A DNA stretch of 64,000 nt. Source: Demequina litoralis (GTDB lineage Bacteria > Actinomycetota > Actinomycetes > Actinomycetales > Demequinaceae). This document shows, piece after piece, positions 48,652 through 59,713 of the stretch. The stretch is from positions 172,111 through 236,110 of the forward strand of contig NZ_JAUHPW010000005.1 in the NCBI RefSeq assembly GCF_030418455.1, read 5' to 3'. The notes below the pieces were generated by a model. The model saw only the letters and a program-made list of their open reading frames with translations, did no database searches and was not told the DNA's origin. Position 1 is the first letter of the stretch. Each line of letters starts with the position of its first letter. The position numbers and the translations under genes were made by a program.

Positions 48652-48986
48652 CCCTCCTACCAGGCCTTTCACCGTTGCGCGAGGCGGACGGTCAACGCTT
48701 TCTGGAATATTTCAATTCCGTAACGAAGCCCGATCTGGTTGGACAGCGGGCGGGGCCGGGTTGTTACGGTCGCAGGGCCGTTCCCACTGGCAAGCGCCAG
48801 TCATGAGAACGTCAATGACCAGCCAAAGGCCTCCTGGCGCGCCCCTCCCCGGATGACGCGCCGGAGTGCTAGTAGCGGCGCTCCCGGGCGCTGCCAGGCG
48901 GGCCCGTGATTGCCGTCCGACGGCTGCGAGTCCTCTCGCTAGCCGAGGCCCTTGCGCACCTGAGAACCCCAGGAGCTGAAGGACCG
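48652..48986 (+). promoter_or_regulatory. Regulatory leader of the opuA operon
   Basis: 335 bp without a gene. 48700-48725 is strikingly A+T-rich for this genome, with GGAAT-N6-ATTCC (48704-48719). TACGGT at 48765-48770 is a candidate -10, which would leave a 5' leader of about 210 nt. ACTGGC-AAGC-GCCAGT (48786-48801) and GGCGCG...CGCGCC (48836-48863) can form stems. Osmotic control through this leader is plausible; no known riboswitch was matched. Confidence 0.5.
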
Positions 48987-50285
48987 ATGAACGACGACAC
49001 GATCGCCCTGCGCGCGGAAGGCCTGTACAAGGTCTTCGGGCGCCACGCCGACGAGGCGGTGATCCAGCTGCACCGCGGCACGCCGCGCGACGAGCTGCCG
49101 AGCGGCACCACGGCCGCCGTGATCGACGCCTCCTTCGAGGTCCGGAGCGGCGAGATCTTCGTGGTGATGGGCCTGTCCGGCTCGGGCAAGTCCACCCTCA
49201 TCCGCATGCTCAACGGCCTGCACGATGCGACGGCCGGGTCGGTCGAGGTCGCGGGCGAGCGCATCACCGACATCCCCGCGAAGCGCCTCCGCGAGATCCG
49301 CCAGAAGCGCATCTCGATGGTGTTCCAGCACTTCGCGCTGCTCCCCCACCGGACGGTGCTCGACAACGTGGCCTACGGCCTCGAGATCCAGGGCATGCCG
49401 CTCGACGAGCGCGTCGCCCGGGCCCGCAAGGTCACCGAGATCGTCGGCCTCAAGGGCTGGGAGGAGAAGCACCCCGCGGAGCTCTCCGGCGGCATGCAGC
49501 AGCGCGTGGGCCTCGCCCGCGCCCTCGCCGCCGACACGGACGTCCTGCTCATGGACGAGGCCTTCTCCGCGCTCGACCCGCTGATCCGCCGCGAGATGCA
49601 GGACCAGCTGCTCGAGCTCCAGGCCGAGCTGGGCAAGACCATCATCTTCATCACGCACGACCTCAACGAGGCGATGTACATCGGCGACCGCATCGCGGTG
49701 ATGCGCGACGGCCGCATCGTCCAGATCGGGTCGCCCGAGGACATCCTCACCAACCCCGCGAACGACTACGTCGAGCAGTTCGTCCAGGACGTCGACCGCA
49801 CCAAGGTGCTGACCGCCGAGTCCGTGATGCGCAAGCCGCGCGCCGTCGTGCACGTCGGCGCCGGCCCGCGCGCCGCGCTCACCACCATGCGCGACGAGCA
49901 GCTCGCCGGCGCGTACGTGGTCAACAAGGACCGCACCATCGTGGGCTGGGTCCGCGACCGCGACGTCTTCGACCTCGTCCGCAGGGGCGAGAAGGACCTC
50001 GCGCCCGTCATCCAGGCCGACCACGGCGCCGTCGCCACCGACACCGCGCTCGCCGACCTCTTCATCCCGTCGCTCGAGGCGGCGCTGCCGCTCGGCGTGC
50101 TCGACGGCCGCAGCCGCCTCGTGGGCGTCATCCCCCGCGTGACCCTGCTCGCGGCGCTCGGCGGCGAGCCCGAGGCCGCCGCCACCGCGACGCCGCGTCC
50201 CGACCCGCTGCCCGCCGAGGTGGTCGACAAGGTCCTGGGCGCCGCCGTCGGAGCCCGCGCCGCCGAGCCGAAGGAGGCCGTCTGA
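48987..50285 (+). CDS. opuAA: Glycine betaine/proline ABC transporter ATPase
   Basis: 432 aa. Walker [11 protein letters not shown]-loop [10 protein letters not shown], signature [15 protein letters not shown], Walker [15 protein letters not shown], and His in [10 protein letters not shown]-terminal pair of CBS domains (about 285-400; [35 protein letters not shown]) senses ionic strength in OpuA-type systems. GAAGGA precedes the ATG. The stop overlaps opuAB (TGATG). Confidence 0.94.
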   Translation: MNDDTIALRAEGLYKVFGRHADEAVIQLHRGTPRDELPSGTTAAVIDASFEVRSGEIFVVMGLSGSGKSTLIRMLNGLHDATAGSVEVAGERITDIPAKRLREIRQKRISMVFQHFALLPHRTVLDNVAYGLEIQGMPLDERVARARKVTEIVGLKGWEEKHPAELSGGMQQRVGLARALAADTDVLLMDEAFSALDPLIRREMQDQLLELQAELGKTIIFITHDLNEAMYIGDRIAVMRDGRIVQIGSPEDILTNPANDYVEQFVQDVDRTKVLTAESVMRKPRAVVHVGAGPRAALTTMRDEQLAGAYVVNKDRTIVGWVRDRDVFDLVRRGEKDLAPVIQADHGAVATDTALADLFIPSLEAALPLGVLDGRSRLVGVIPRVTLLAALGGEPEAAATATPRPDPLPAEVVDKVLGAAVGARAAEPKEAV

Positions 50286-51232
50286 TGGATATCCGCATCC
50301 CCGTCGGCACGTGGATCAAGAGCTTCTTCGACTGGCTCGAGGACAGCTTCTCCTGGTTCTTCGAGGGCCTCCGCGAGGTCCTCATCTGGATGTTCGACGC
50401 CGTCGACTGGGTCTTCGCGACCCCGCCGGCCCTCGTGGTGATCGCGCTCGTCGCATTCGGCGCCCTGCTGGCCCGCGGATGGAGGTTCGCCGTCGGCTCG
50501 GTGGTCGGCCTGCTCTTCATCATGAGCGTCAACCAGTGGGACAACGCGATCGACTCGCTCGCGCTCGTCCTGGTCGCCGCGTTCCTCGCGGTCGCGATCT
50601 CGATCCCGCTGGGCATCTGGGCCGCGCGCAACGACACGGTGTCGAAGATCGTGAAGCCCGTCATGGACTTCCTTCAGACGCTGCCCGCCTTCGTCTACCT
50701 CATCCCCGCGCTCGCCCTGTTCCGCGTCGGCGTGGCGCCCGGCATCATCGCGACCCTGATCTTCGCGATGGCACCCGGCGTGCGCCTCACCGAGCTGGGC
50801 ATCCGCGGCGTCGACAAGGAGGTCGTCGAGGCAGGCCAGGCCTTCGGCGCCCACCCGCGCCGCATCCTGCGCCAGATCCAGATCCCCCTCGCGATGCCGT
50901 CGATCATGGCCGGCATCAACCAGATCATCATGCTGTCGCTGTCGATGGTGGTCATCGCCGGCCTCGTCGGCGCCCGTGGCCTCGGCGGCGACGTCGCCCA
51001 GGCGATCTCCGCGCTCAACGTCGGACTCGGCTTCGAGGCCGGTCTGTCCGTCGTGGTCCTCGCGATCCTGCTGGACCGCTTCACCGCGTCCTTCGGCAAG
51101 GGCCTCGGCCTGTACTCGAGGTGGCGCAAGTCCTACGTCGCGAAGAAGGAGGCCGAGGAGCAGGCCCGCTTCGACGCGGAGATCATCGAGGTCGGCGGCC
51201 CCCGCCGCAGCCCCGGCGGCGGCGCCGGCTGA
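50285..51232 (+). CDS. opuAB: Glycine betaine ABC transporter permease
   Basis: 315 aa with seven to eight helices. The coupling segment GVDKEVVEAGQAFGAHPRRI and the following QIQIPLAMPSIMAGINQ match the binding-protein-dependent permease EAA motif (E-A-G-x(9)-I-x-x-P). Translation is coupled to opuAA. The C-terminus has a charged tail (KKEAEEQARFDAEI). Confidence 0.93.
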   Translation: MDIRIPVGTWIKSFFDWLEDSFSWFFEGLREVLIWMFDAVDWVFATPPALVVIALVAFGALLARGWRFAVGSVVGLLFIMSVNQWDNAIDSLALVLVAAFLAVAISIPLGIWAARNDTVSKIVKPVMDFLQTLPAFVYLIPALALFRVGVAPGIIATLIFAMAPGVRLTELGIRGVDKEVVEAGQAFGAHPRRILRQIQIPLAMPSIMAGINQIIMLSLSMVVIAGLVGARGLGGDVAQAISALNVGLGFEAGLSVVVLAILLDRFTASFGKGLGLYSRWRKSYVAKKEAEEQARFDAEIIEVGGPRRSPGGGAG

Positions 51233-51400
51233 CCCCACCCGCGCATCGTCCTCCCGGACGCTGCCCCACGCCGTCCGCCCGGACGGCACCACAGACCTCG
51301 CGGCTTCTGAGGGAGCCGCGTGCACCCCGCCCCGACCGATGGGCGACCGGTGCTGCTCGCTGCGGGGGGAGACACCCCTCGCTGAGAAAGGAAACACATC

Positions 51401-52297
51401 ATGAAGCTTCGCGCCTTCGCGCCCTTCGCCATGGCTGCCGCCGGCGGCCTCGTGCTCGCCGGCTGCTCGTCCTCGGACGCCGACACCGACGCCGCCGCGT
51501 CCGGTGACGCCGCCGGTGGCGACCTCACCCTCGCCGTGTTCAACGGCTGGGACGAGTCGCTCGCGACCTCGCTCCTGTGGGAGAACATCCTCGAGGGCAA
51601 GGGCTACAACGTCGAGCTCGAGTATGCCGACCCGGCCGTCGTCTTCCAGGGCGTCGCGGACGGCGACTACGACGTCGTGACCGACGTGTGGCTGCCCCTC
51701 ACCCACGCCTCGTACATCGAGGAGTTCGGTGACGACATGGAGGAGCTCGGCGCCTGGTTCGACTCCGCTGCCCTCACCGTCGCGGTCAACGCCGACGCCC
51801 CCGTCGACTCGCTCGCGGACCTCGCGGCCAACGCCGACGAGTTCGGCGGCCGCATCGTCGGCATCGAGCCCGGCGCCGGCCTCACCGCCACCGTCCAGGA
51901 CGCGGTCATCCCGACCTACGGCCTCGAGGACATGGAGTTCCTCACCTCGTCGACCCCGGCGATGCTCTCCGAGCTCGACACCGCCACCTCGAACGGCGAG
52001 AACATCATCGTCACGCTGTGGGAGCCCCACTGGGCCTACGGCGCCTACGACCTCAAGAACCTCGAGGACCCCGAGGGCACGCTCGGCGAGGCCGAGAGCA
52101 TCGTGACCTACGGCCGCACCGGCCTGGGCGAGGAGTTCCCCGAGGTCGCCGAGTGGATGGGCGCGTTCACCATGGACGCCGACCACCTGTACGACCTCGA
52201 GAACCAGCTCCAGGGCGTGGACGCCGACGGTCAGGCCGACGTGGTCGCCGAGTGGGTCGCCGCGAACCAGGAGTGGGTCGACTCGCTCACCGCGTAG
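51401..52297 (+). CDS. opuAC: Glycine betaine substrate-binding lipoprotein
   Basis: 298 aa. Lipobox VLAGC (Cys22). Two lobes follow: LTLAVFNGWDESLATSLLWE, VFQGVADGDYDVVTDVWLPL, GRIVGIEPGAG and TLWEPHWAYGAYDLKNLE; the Trp residues would form the aromatic box that binds quaternary ammonium groups. AAAGGAAA is the ribosome site. A 168-bp spacer with GCGGCT...AGCCGC separates it from opuAB and may set a higher level of the binding protein. Confidence 0.94.
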   Translation: MKLRAFAPFAMAAAGGLVLAGCSSSDADTDAAASGDAAGGDLTLAVFNGWDESLATSLLWENILEGKGYNVELEYADPAVVFQGVADGDYDVVTDVWLPLTHASYIEEFGDDMEELGAWFDSAALTVAVNADAPVDSLADLAANADEFGGRIVGIEPGAGLTATVQDAVIPTYGLEDMEFLTSSTPAMLSELDTATSNGENIIVTLWEPHWAYGAYDLKNLEDPEGTLGEAESIVTYGRTGLGEEFPEVAEWMGAFTMDADHLYDLENQLQGVDADGQADVVAEWVAANQEWVDSLTA

Positions 52298-52323
52298 CCT
52301 CCTCCCCTTCCACGTCGACCCCC

Positions 52324-52385
52324 CTGCGGGGAGCTGACCGACGGTTCCGGAAGGTTCGAGACTCCTACGGGGAGCCCAGCGACGG
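52324..52385 (+). repeat. 62-bp element R3
   Basis: CTGCGGGGA-N6-CGACGG, core TTCCGGAAGGTTCGAGACTC, then CTACGGGGA-N6-CGACGG. The end is shared with the opuAC terminator stem. Confidence 0.75.
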
Positions 52386-52411
52386 CGCGGCGCCTTCGGG
52401 CGCCGCGCCGT
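52382..52411. terminator. Terminator between opuAC and the 4HBT gene
   Basis: ACGGCGCGGCGCC-TTCG-GGCGCCGCGCCGT (52382-52394 with 52399-52411), a perfect 13-bp stem with a stable TTCG loop between convergent genes. Confidence 0.88.
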
Positions 52412-52418
52412 TGCGCTG

Positions 52419-52898
52419 TCAGCGCTTGCGGAAGCGCACCGGCTCGTCGAGGTGCGGGCTCCACGCCTCGCGCTCGGCGTCGCTGAGGCGGCGCGGGCGC
52501 TGCGTCGCGGAGTCGACGAGCACCAGCGTGGTCGCGGCGCGGGCGTACAGCACCGGCTCGTCCTCGCCCTGCGGCGACCAGACCTCGTAGCAGATCTCGA
52601 TGCTCGCGCCCCCGAGCCGCCCGATCCACAGGTGCACGTCGAGCGGCCGTCGCAGGTACGGGATGGGCTCGAGGTACTCGATCTGCTGCGCGGCGATGAG
52701 CGTGATCGTCTCCGCGTCGGGGCCTCCCGCGATGAGGGCGGTGTGCGGGACCTCGTGCTCCTCGGCGGCCGAGCGGTCCGCCCAGAAGACGCGGATGCGC
52801 GCCTCCTCGAGCAGGCGGAGCATCTCCGCGTTGTTGACGTGGCCGTAGGCGTCGAGGTCCGACCACCGCAGCGTGATCGGGACATGGATGCGGGTCAT
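52419..52898 (-). CDS. Acyl-CoA thioesterase (4HBT hot-dog)
   Basis: 159 aa. LRWSDLDAYGHVNNAEMLRL is the 4-hydroxybenzoyl-CoA thioesterase signature with the catalytic Asp; IEICYEVWSPQGEDEPVLYA is the second strand. The acyl chain is unknown. TAGCGT (52905-52910, minus) ends six bases before the ATG, leaderless. Confidence 0.88.
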   Translation of the reverse strand: MTRIHVPITLRWSDLDAYGHVNNAEMLRLLEEARIRVFWADRSAAEEHEVPHTALIAGGPDAETITLIAAQQIEYLEPIPYLRRPLDVHLWIGRLGGASIEICYEVWSPQGEDEPVLYARAATTLVLVDSATQRPRRLSDAEREAWSPHLDEPVRFRKR

Positions 52899-53031
52899 GG
52901 AGCCACGCTAGCGCCGCGGCGGCCACCGGCCACCCGAGCGACGCACCGACCGTGCGGAAGCGACCGCCGCCCGCCCGCGGCGGATGGCTCGCTACCTGCG
53001 GGGACGCCGGGCCACGGCGTAGCGTGGCCGC

Positions 53032-53415
53032 ATGGAGTTCTTCGAGCCCCAGGTGATCCTCTTCGTCGAGGACTGCGAGCGCGCCGCCGCGTTCTACGCG
53101 CGCCTGGGCTTCGCCGAGACGTTCCGCAGCGCCGACGATGCGCCTGTGAAGGTGGAGATGGCGCTCGGCGGGTTCACGCTCGGGCTGGCCCATCCCGGTC
53201 CGGCCGCGCAGAGCCACGGGCTCGAGCCGGTCACCGAGGGCGATCGCGTGTGCCTCACCCTGTGGACCGACGACGTCGAGAGCGCCTTCGACCGCGTGGT
53301 CGAGGCCGGCGGGCAGGCGCGCCGGGAGCCGCACCCCTTCCGCGAGGTGCTCCGGGTCGCCTTCGTCAACGACCTCGACGGGCATCCGATCCAGCTGGTC
53401 GAGCGCGTGGGCTGA
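53032..53415 (+). CDS. VOC superfamily protein (glyoxalase/bleomycin-resistance fold)
   Basis: 127 aa, one paired beta-alpha-beta-beta-beta unit: VILFVEDCERAAAFYARLGF and VCLTLWTDDVESAFDRVVEA, ending DLDGHPIQLVE, which may bear metal ligands. Substrate unknown. TAGCGT (53020-53025) ends six bases before the ATG. A 9-mer copy at 53134 encodes Asp-Asp-Ala. Confidence 0.85.
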   Translation: MEFFEPQVILFVEDCERAAAFYARLGFAETFRSADDAPVKVEMALGGFTLGLAHPGPAAQSHGLEPVTEGDRVCLTLWTDDVESAFDRVVEAGGQARREPHPFREVLRVAFVNDLDGHPIQLVERVG

Positions 53416-53420
53416 GACGA

Positions 53421-53456
53421 CGACGCCCCTCGCCTGATGCCAGGCGAGGGGCGTCG
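53421..53456. terminator. Terminator between the VOC gene and ettA
   Basis: CGACGCCCCTCGCCTG-ATGC-CAGGCGAGGGGCGTCG: a perfect 16-bp stem, sharing 53451-53456 with repeat R4. Confidence 0.9.
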
Positions 53457-53512
53457 CTCAGTCTCCCGCAGGGGTCACGAACCTCCGGAAACCGTCGGCC
53501 GCTTCCCCGCAG
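53451..53512 (-). repeat. 62-bp element R4
   Basis: On the minus strand CTGCGGGGA-N6-CGACGG, core TTTCCGGAGGTTCGTGACCC, then CTGCGGGAG-N6-CGACGC. It overlaps the VOC/ettA terminator. Confidence 0.7.
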
Positions 53513-53543
53513 CACGCCCCGGGTCAGGGGCACGCCGGGCGGG

Positions 53544-55226
<1,683 letters not shown>

Positions 55227-55332
55227 TGCTGCTCCGTCGGTTGTCCTGAGCGGGCGCGCGGGCGCCCGGATGCCGCCCCCTAGCCTACGGGAGGACGATG
55301 GGCGGGCGAGGTCGGGCGGCCCACGCCGCCGC

Positions 55333-55872
55333 TCAGGCCACGGGCTCGGGCTCCTCCTCGAGGTCGAGCGGCTCCACCTCCCCGCTGTCGACGTCCGGCG
55401 GCTCGGTCTCGAAGCGCGAGGCGTCCGCCGCATCGTCCCCGCCGTCCCCCTCCTTGGACGCCGCGATGGCGGCCGCGGCGGGGCTGATGTCCTCCTCGCT
55501 CATCGCCGGGTCCCCGGTGGCGCGCCGGAAGCTCGCGACGCCGCGCATGCAGTCGGGCCCGATCGCGGTCGCGTCGATGATGTGGTCGACGCGCGGACCG
55601 TCCTTCGCCTCCCACGTGCTGGTGCGCAGGCGGCCCGTGACGACGACCGGCATGCCCTTCCTGATGGAGGCGTCGACGGTGATCGCGGCGCCGCGGAACG
55701 CGCGCACCGTGAACCATTCGGTGACGCCGTCGACCCACGAGCCCTTCTCGCGGTCGAAGTAGCGCGGCGTCGAGGCGACCCGGAACGACGCGATGGCGAG
55801 GTCCCCCTGCCCCTTGAACATGCGGACGTCGGTGGCGGCCCACCCCGCCACGGTGATGGTCAGCTCGTTCAT
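55333..55872 (-). CDS. ssb: Single-stranded DNA-binding protein
   Basis: 179 aa. OB fold: LTITVAGWAATDVRMFKGQG, ASFRVASTPRYFDREKGSWV, TEWFTVRAFRGAA. The C-terminal half is acidic and ends PLDLEEEPEPVA rather than DDDIPF, so it lacks the standard partner-binding tip; it is probably the accessory SSB type. GGAGGGGAGC precedes the ATG. It could function in recombination or competence rather than replication. Confidence 0.88.
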   Translation of the reverse strand: MNELTITVAGWAATDVRMFKGQGDLAIASFRVASTPRYFDREKGSWVDGVTEWFTVRAFRGAAITVDASIRKGMPVVVTGRLRTSTWEAKDGPRVDHIIDATAIGPDCMRGVASFRRATGDPAMSEEDISPAAAAIAASKEGDGGDDAADASRFETEPPDVDSGEVEPLDLEEEPEPVA

Positions 55873-56059
55873 GCTCCCCTCCCTGGTGCCGCACGGTGCG
55901 GCTGGGTCCAGGGTGCGAGCACGCGGGAGGACGATGCGCGGGCGGGCCCGGATCGGGGGACGCAAGGCGGGCGGCGGGGCGCCGGGGACATCGGCCTTGC
56001 CGGGCCCTTCCGGGCGCGGCCGCGAGCGGCCGGGAGCGGCCGACAGCGCTGGAGGCGCC

Positions 56060-57553
56060 TCAGCCCTCGTGGTGGTGGCGGTCGTGGCGCTCGTGGCGGT
56101 CCTCGTGGACCGGCGCCCAGATGTCCGCGGGGAGCGCGTGCTCCTCCTCCTCGACCACGCCCGCCTCCGCGTGCGCGGGCTCGGGCTCGACGACCGGCTC
56201 CTCCGGCTCCCCCGCCCCCTCGGGCGCCTGGGCCCGTGCGATGACGGTGAGCTCGTCGAGGTTGCGGTACGCCTGGTGGATGAGCTCGGTCGGCCGCACG
56301 ATGCCGGGCTCGATCGCGCCGAGCACGGCCTCACGCCCGAGCCGCAGCATGTCCTTCTCCATCGCGGACGCGCGCAGGCGGCGACGGCCGAACGGCGCGT
56401 GACGCGCCTCGGGCCAGTCCACGCCGGCGAGGGCCGCGTCGATGACGGCGGTCAGCTCCCCCGCGGGTGCGACGGCCTCGCCGATGACGATCCGCCACTG
56501 CACGGGCAGCCCCTCGGAGGCCGCGTCGATCCAGTCGAGCCGCTCGCGGTCGACCACCTCGAGCCGCATCGTGTCCTGGGCGGGCACCGACGACGACCGG
56601 CCCGCGACCACCGCGGCGGCGGCCTCGGCACGCGCGTCGACGCCTGCGGCCGCGGCGAGCGCGGCGACCAGCTCGGAGACCTCGGGCAGGACGGGCTCGG
56701 CGTCGCGCGCGAGCGCCCGCTCGAGCGTGCGGCCCGCGGCCACGAGGTCCGCGGCGACCGCGTCGGCGGCGACGGAGCGCGCCTGCACGGCGCCCTCGAG
56801 CTCGGCGCGGAGCACGTCGACGCCCTGACCCGTGCGGGCGCTCACGGGCATGACGGGCACCGAGTGCATGCCGTCGAGCGCGAGCAGGCGCTGAAGGTCG
56901 CGCGCGACCTCCCAGCCCTCCTCGGTGGTGAGCCGGTCCACGTGGTTGAGCACCACGAGCGACGGCTGCCCGGTGACGGACGCCTGCTTGAGATAGCCCT
57001 CGTGGATGGCGTTGTCGGCGTACTTCTGGGGGTCGACCACCCACAGCAGCAGGTCGACCTGCGGCACGATGCGGTCGACCACCTCGCGGTTGTGCGGGTT
57101 GACCGAGTCGTGGTCCGGCAGGTCGAGCAGCACGAGGCCCGCGAGCGCGGGGTCCGGGGTGGTGCCCATGGCGTCGAAGCGGCGCAGGCGACGGTCGGGG
57201 GCCACGCCCAGCCAGTCGAGCAGCGCGTCCGCCCGCTCGGGACCCCACACGGAGGCGCTGACGTCGGACGTGGTGGGACGCGCGACGCCGGGTACCGCGA
57301 AGTCGACGCCGACGAGGGCGTTGAACAGCGTCGACTTGCCGGAGCCCGTGCCGCCCGCGAGCGCCACGACGGTCCAGTCGATGCCGAGCGCGAGCCGCTC
57401 GTCGCAGCGGTCGACCGCCGCATGCAGCTCGTCACGGATGGGGGTCGGGATGGCCTCGCGCGCCCAGTCGAGCGACGAGCGCAGGCGGTCGACCCGCTCG
57501 TGCAGCACGGTGGTCTCGTCGTGCGGCGGCACGGCCTCGAAGCTCACGCTCAC
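56060..57553 (-). CDS. Dynamin-like GTPase, second of a coupled pair
   Basis: 497 aa. G1 GGTGSGKST at about 67-75, G3 DLPDHDSVN, G4 LNHVDRL with Asn and Asp as in N-K-x-D, and a helical C-terminal domain; acidic/His-rich tail (HEDRHERHDRHHHEG). Resembles the YfjP/ABC-GTPase hybrid or bacterial dynamin-like family in actinobacteria. The GTG start overlaps the stop of the upstream GTPase by four bases (GTGA), so the two proteins are made together and may form a heteromer. Confidence 0.8.
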   Translation of the reverse strand: MSVSFEAVPPHDETTVLHERVDRLRSSLDWAREAIPTPIRDELHAAVDRCDERLALGIDWTVVALAGGTGSGKSTLFNALVGVDFAVPGVARPTTSDVSASVWGPERADALLDWLGVAPDRRLRRFDAMGTTPDPALAGLVLLDLPDHDSVNPHNREVVDRIVPQVDLLLWVVDPQKYADNAIHEGYLKQASVTGQPSLVVLNHVDRLTTEEGWEVARDLQRLLALDGMHSVPVMPVSARTGQGVDVLRAELEGAVQARSVAADAVAADLVAAGRTLERALARDAEPVLPEVSELVAALAAAAGVDARAEAAAAVVAGRSSSVPAQDTMRLEVVDRERLDWIDAASEGLPVQWRIVIGEAVAPAGELTAVIDAALAGVDWPEARHAPFGRRRLRASAMEKDMLRLGREAVLGAIEPGIVRPTELIHQAYRNLDELTVIARAQAPEGAGEPEEPVVEPEPAHAEAGVVEEEEHALPADIWAPVHEDRHERHDRHHHEG

Positions 57554-59142
57554 AGCAGCCCCCTCAGCTCCGCGCGCCGCAGGCGGATCTTCGCGGACGA
57601 GTCCGGCATGAGCGAGGGGATGTCGGTGGGCCGCATCATGTCGAGCGACTCCCGGTTGACGCAGTGGCGCCGCGCGCCGTCGAGCTCCTCGCGCGCCTCG
57701 TCCACCGCGGCGCCGACGGCCTGCGGCGACGTGAGGATCATGAGAACGGTGCGGGCCTCCTCGATGCCGAGCGCGGCGCTCGCCAGCGCGGTGGTGAGCC
57801 CGGGCTCGCCGATCACCTGGATGCCGTGCTCGACGCCGGGCAGCGCGAGCACGATCTCCTGGCAGCGGTGCACCCAGCGCCGCGACGCGTCCGCGGCCTG
57901 GCGCTCGCGCGCCTGACGCGCGTCGCGCGGGTCGCGCCGCTCCGCGAGCCACGGCCCCACGCCGGTCTCGGCGCGCCGCAGCGCATCCTCCATCGCCTCC
58001 GCGACGGACGATGCGGCGAAGACCAGGCGCGACTCGACGGCCTCGAGCAGGTCGCGGTAGATCGCGTGCAGCACCTCGTCCCGCTGCTCGCGGGCGTGGC
58101 CGCGGCGCACCCATGCGCTGTTGCGCAGCTTGAACAGCACCCCGCCGTCGGCGGTCGCCTGCTGCCAGCGCGCGGTGAGCGCGCCGGTGGGGATGGTCTC
58201 CCACCAGCGCTCGCCGCCCTCGTGGGACACCTGCGCGGCGGCGCGGCGCACCTCGCCGCGGACGTCCTTCGCGGCGGCGGACTGGTCGTCCATCGCCTCG
58301 GCGAGGGTCTCGAGCCACTCCTTGAGCGACTCGGCCGCGCCGTGCAGCGTGCGCTCGACGATGGTGGTGGCGGAGGCCGCGGCGACGGAGTCGAGCCAGC
58401 GTCCCAGGCCGCCGACGACGTCGCGCGGGACGATCGACTGACGGTTGGGCGCCTCGGGGATGACGAAGAGCGGCAGGGTCTCGAGGTGCTCCTCCGCGAG
58501 CCGGTCGACCAGCTCGCGCCGCACCTGGGCCGCCACGTCGACGGTCACGCGGTTGAGGACCACCGCGATGGAGGCGCCGCGGTCGGCGCCGGCGCGCAGC
58601 GCCTCCCACGGCACCGCGTCGCCGTAGCGCGCGGCGGTGGTGACGAAGATCCACAGGTCCGCCGCCTCGAGCATGGTGTGCGCGATCTCGCGGTTCTCGC
58701 CGCTGATCGAGTCGAGGTCGGGCGAGTCGACGAGCGCGAGCCCGCGCGGCACCGCCTCGGTCGCGATGACCTTCGCGCGCTTGGCGACGTCGGACAGGAC
58801 CGCGGTGTCGAGCGGGTGGTGGAAGAGGTGGGGCACGCGGGTGGTGGGGCGCAGCACCCCCGACGGCGTGAGGTCCTCCCCTACCAGCGCGTTCACCACG
58901 GTCGACTTGCCGGCGCCGGTCGATCCGGCGACCACCACGATCGCCGGGGACGCCTCCTCGCGCACGCGCGGGATGAGGTGGTGGTCGAGCTGGTCGAGCA
59001 TCCGCTGGATGGTCGCGCGCGCGTCCTCGACGCCGGCGACGGGGAGCGGCAGCTGGACACCCGCCACGACGCGGCGGGTGTCGACCAGGGCGTCCAAGAG
59101 GTTGCCGGGATACGACCACGTCTTGATGGGTCGCATGCTCAT
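57550..59142 (-). CDS. Dynamin-like GTPase, first of a coupled pair
   Basis: 530 aa. G1 GSTGAGKST at 73-81, G3 VDSPDLDSIS, and a long helical stalk. G4 reads VLNRVTVD: Asn present but the Asp position shifted, so guanine specificity may be altered or the copy may be structural. I chose the ATG at 59140-59142 because a 9-codon leaderless ORF ends in an ATGA overlap there; a GTG at 59163 is possible. TACCCT on the minus strand (59175-59180) is the -10. Confidence 0.8.
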   Translation of the reverse strand: MSMRPIKTWSYPGNLLDALVDTRRVVAGVQLPLPVAGVEDARATIQRMLDQLDHHLIPRVREEASPAIVVVAGSTGAGKSTVVNALVGEDLTPSGVLRPTTRVPHLFHHPLDTAVLSDVAKRAKVIATEAVPRGLALVDSPDLDSISGENREIAHTMLEAADLWIFVTTAARYGDAVPWEALRAGADRGASIAVVLNRVTVDVAAQVRRELVDRLAEEHLETLPLFVIPEAPNRQSIVPRDVVGGLGRWLDSVAAASATTIVERTLHGAAESLKEWLETLAEAMDDQSAAAKDVRGEVRRAAAQVSHEGGERWWETIPTGALTARWQQATADGGVLFKLRNSAWVRRGHAREQRDEVLHAIYRDLLEAVESRLVFAASSVAEAMEDALRRAETGVGPWLAERRDPRDARQARERQAADASRRWVHRCQEIVLALPGVEHGIQVIGEPGLTTALASAALGIEEARTVLMILTSPQAVGAAVDEAREELDGARRHCVNRESLDMMRPTDIPSLMPDSSAKIRLRRAELRGLL

Positions 59143-59168
59143 GCGACGACGCACCCGTTCCACAACAT
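59139..59168 (-). CDS. Leaderless 9-codon upstream ORF of the GTPase pair
   Basis: ATG six bases after the -10 TACCCT, nine sense codons (M-L-W-N-G-C-V-V-A), then TGA overlapping the GTPase ATG as ATGA. No ribosome site precedes the GTPase start, so this ORF could deliver ribosomes by termination-reinitiation. Inferred from position; product unknown. Confidence 0.5.
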   Translation of the reverse strand: MLWNGCVVA

Positions 59169-59216
59169 GCGACAAGGGTAGCGCGGAGGGCACTTACCAG
59201 GCGGCACGGGCGCGCG

Positions 59217-59594
59217 TCAGCCGCCGCGGTACTGCTGGACGGCCCAGCCGTTGCCGTCGGGATCGGCGAAGAACAGGAAGGTGCCGCCGTCCCCCGGCGC
59301 CATCACGGCGGGCTCGCCCGGGTCGAAGCCTCGGCCCAGGAGCTCCTCGCGTGCGGCCTCGATGTCGTCGACCACCAGCTGCACGCCCTGCAGCGAACCG
59401 GGCTCGCCCGCGCCGATCTCCGTGCCGAACACGATCGAGCATGCCGAGCCCGGCGGGGTGAGCTGCACGATGCGCCGCCCCGGCCCCACCTCCTGGTCAT
59501 GGTCGAGCACGAAGCCCATGCGGTCCCGGTACCAGTCGCGCGCCCGGTCGACGTCCGACACCGGGACCACCACCACCTCGAGCTTCCAGTCCAT
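59217..59594 (-). CDS. VOC superfamily protein
   Basis: 125 aa. LEVVVVPVSDVDRARDWYRD, GVQLVVDDIEAAREELLGRG and FFADPDGNGWAVQQYRG: one paired VOC unit with the usual Glu/Gln C-terminal residues. Not close to the VOC gene at 53032. GGGAGG precedes the ATG. Substrate unknown. Confidence 0.87.
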   Translation of the reverse strand: MDWKLEVVVVPVSDVDRARDWYRDRMGFVLDHDQEVGPGRRIVQLTPPGSACSIVFGTEIGAGEPGSLQGVQLVVDDIEAAREELLGRGFDPGEPAVMAPGDGGTFLFFADPDGNGWAVQQYRGG

Positions 59595-59713
59595 CGCGCC
59601 ACCTCCCGATCGCCCCTTCGACGGTAGGCCCGTCGCGCGTGCGGCGCCACGGGACGATGCGCGGGTGGCGCGGGCGGGCGCCGGTAACCTAGGTGCGCGG
59701 CTCCGGCCGCCAG

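Noticed and set aside
48771..48986. c-di-AMP (ydaO) riboswitch before opuAA
   Set aside because: I could not match the conserved core; structure alone is not enough.
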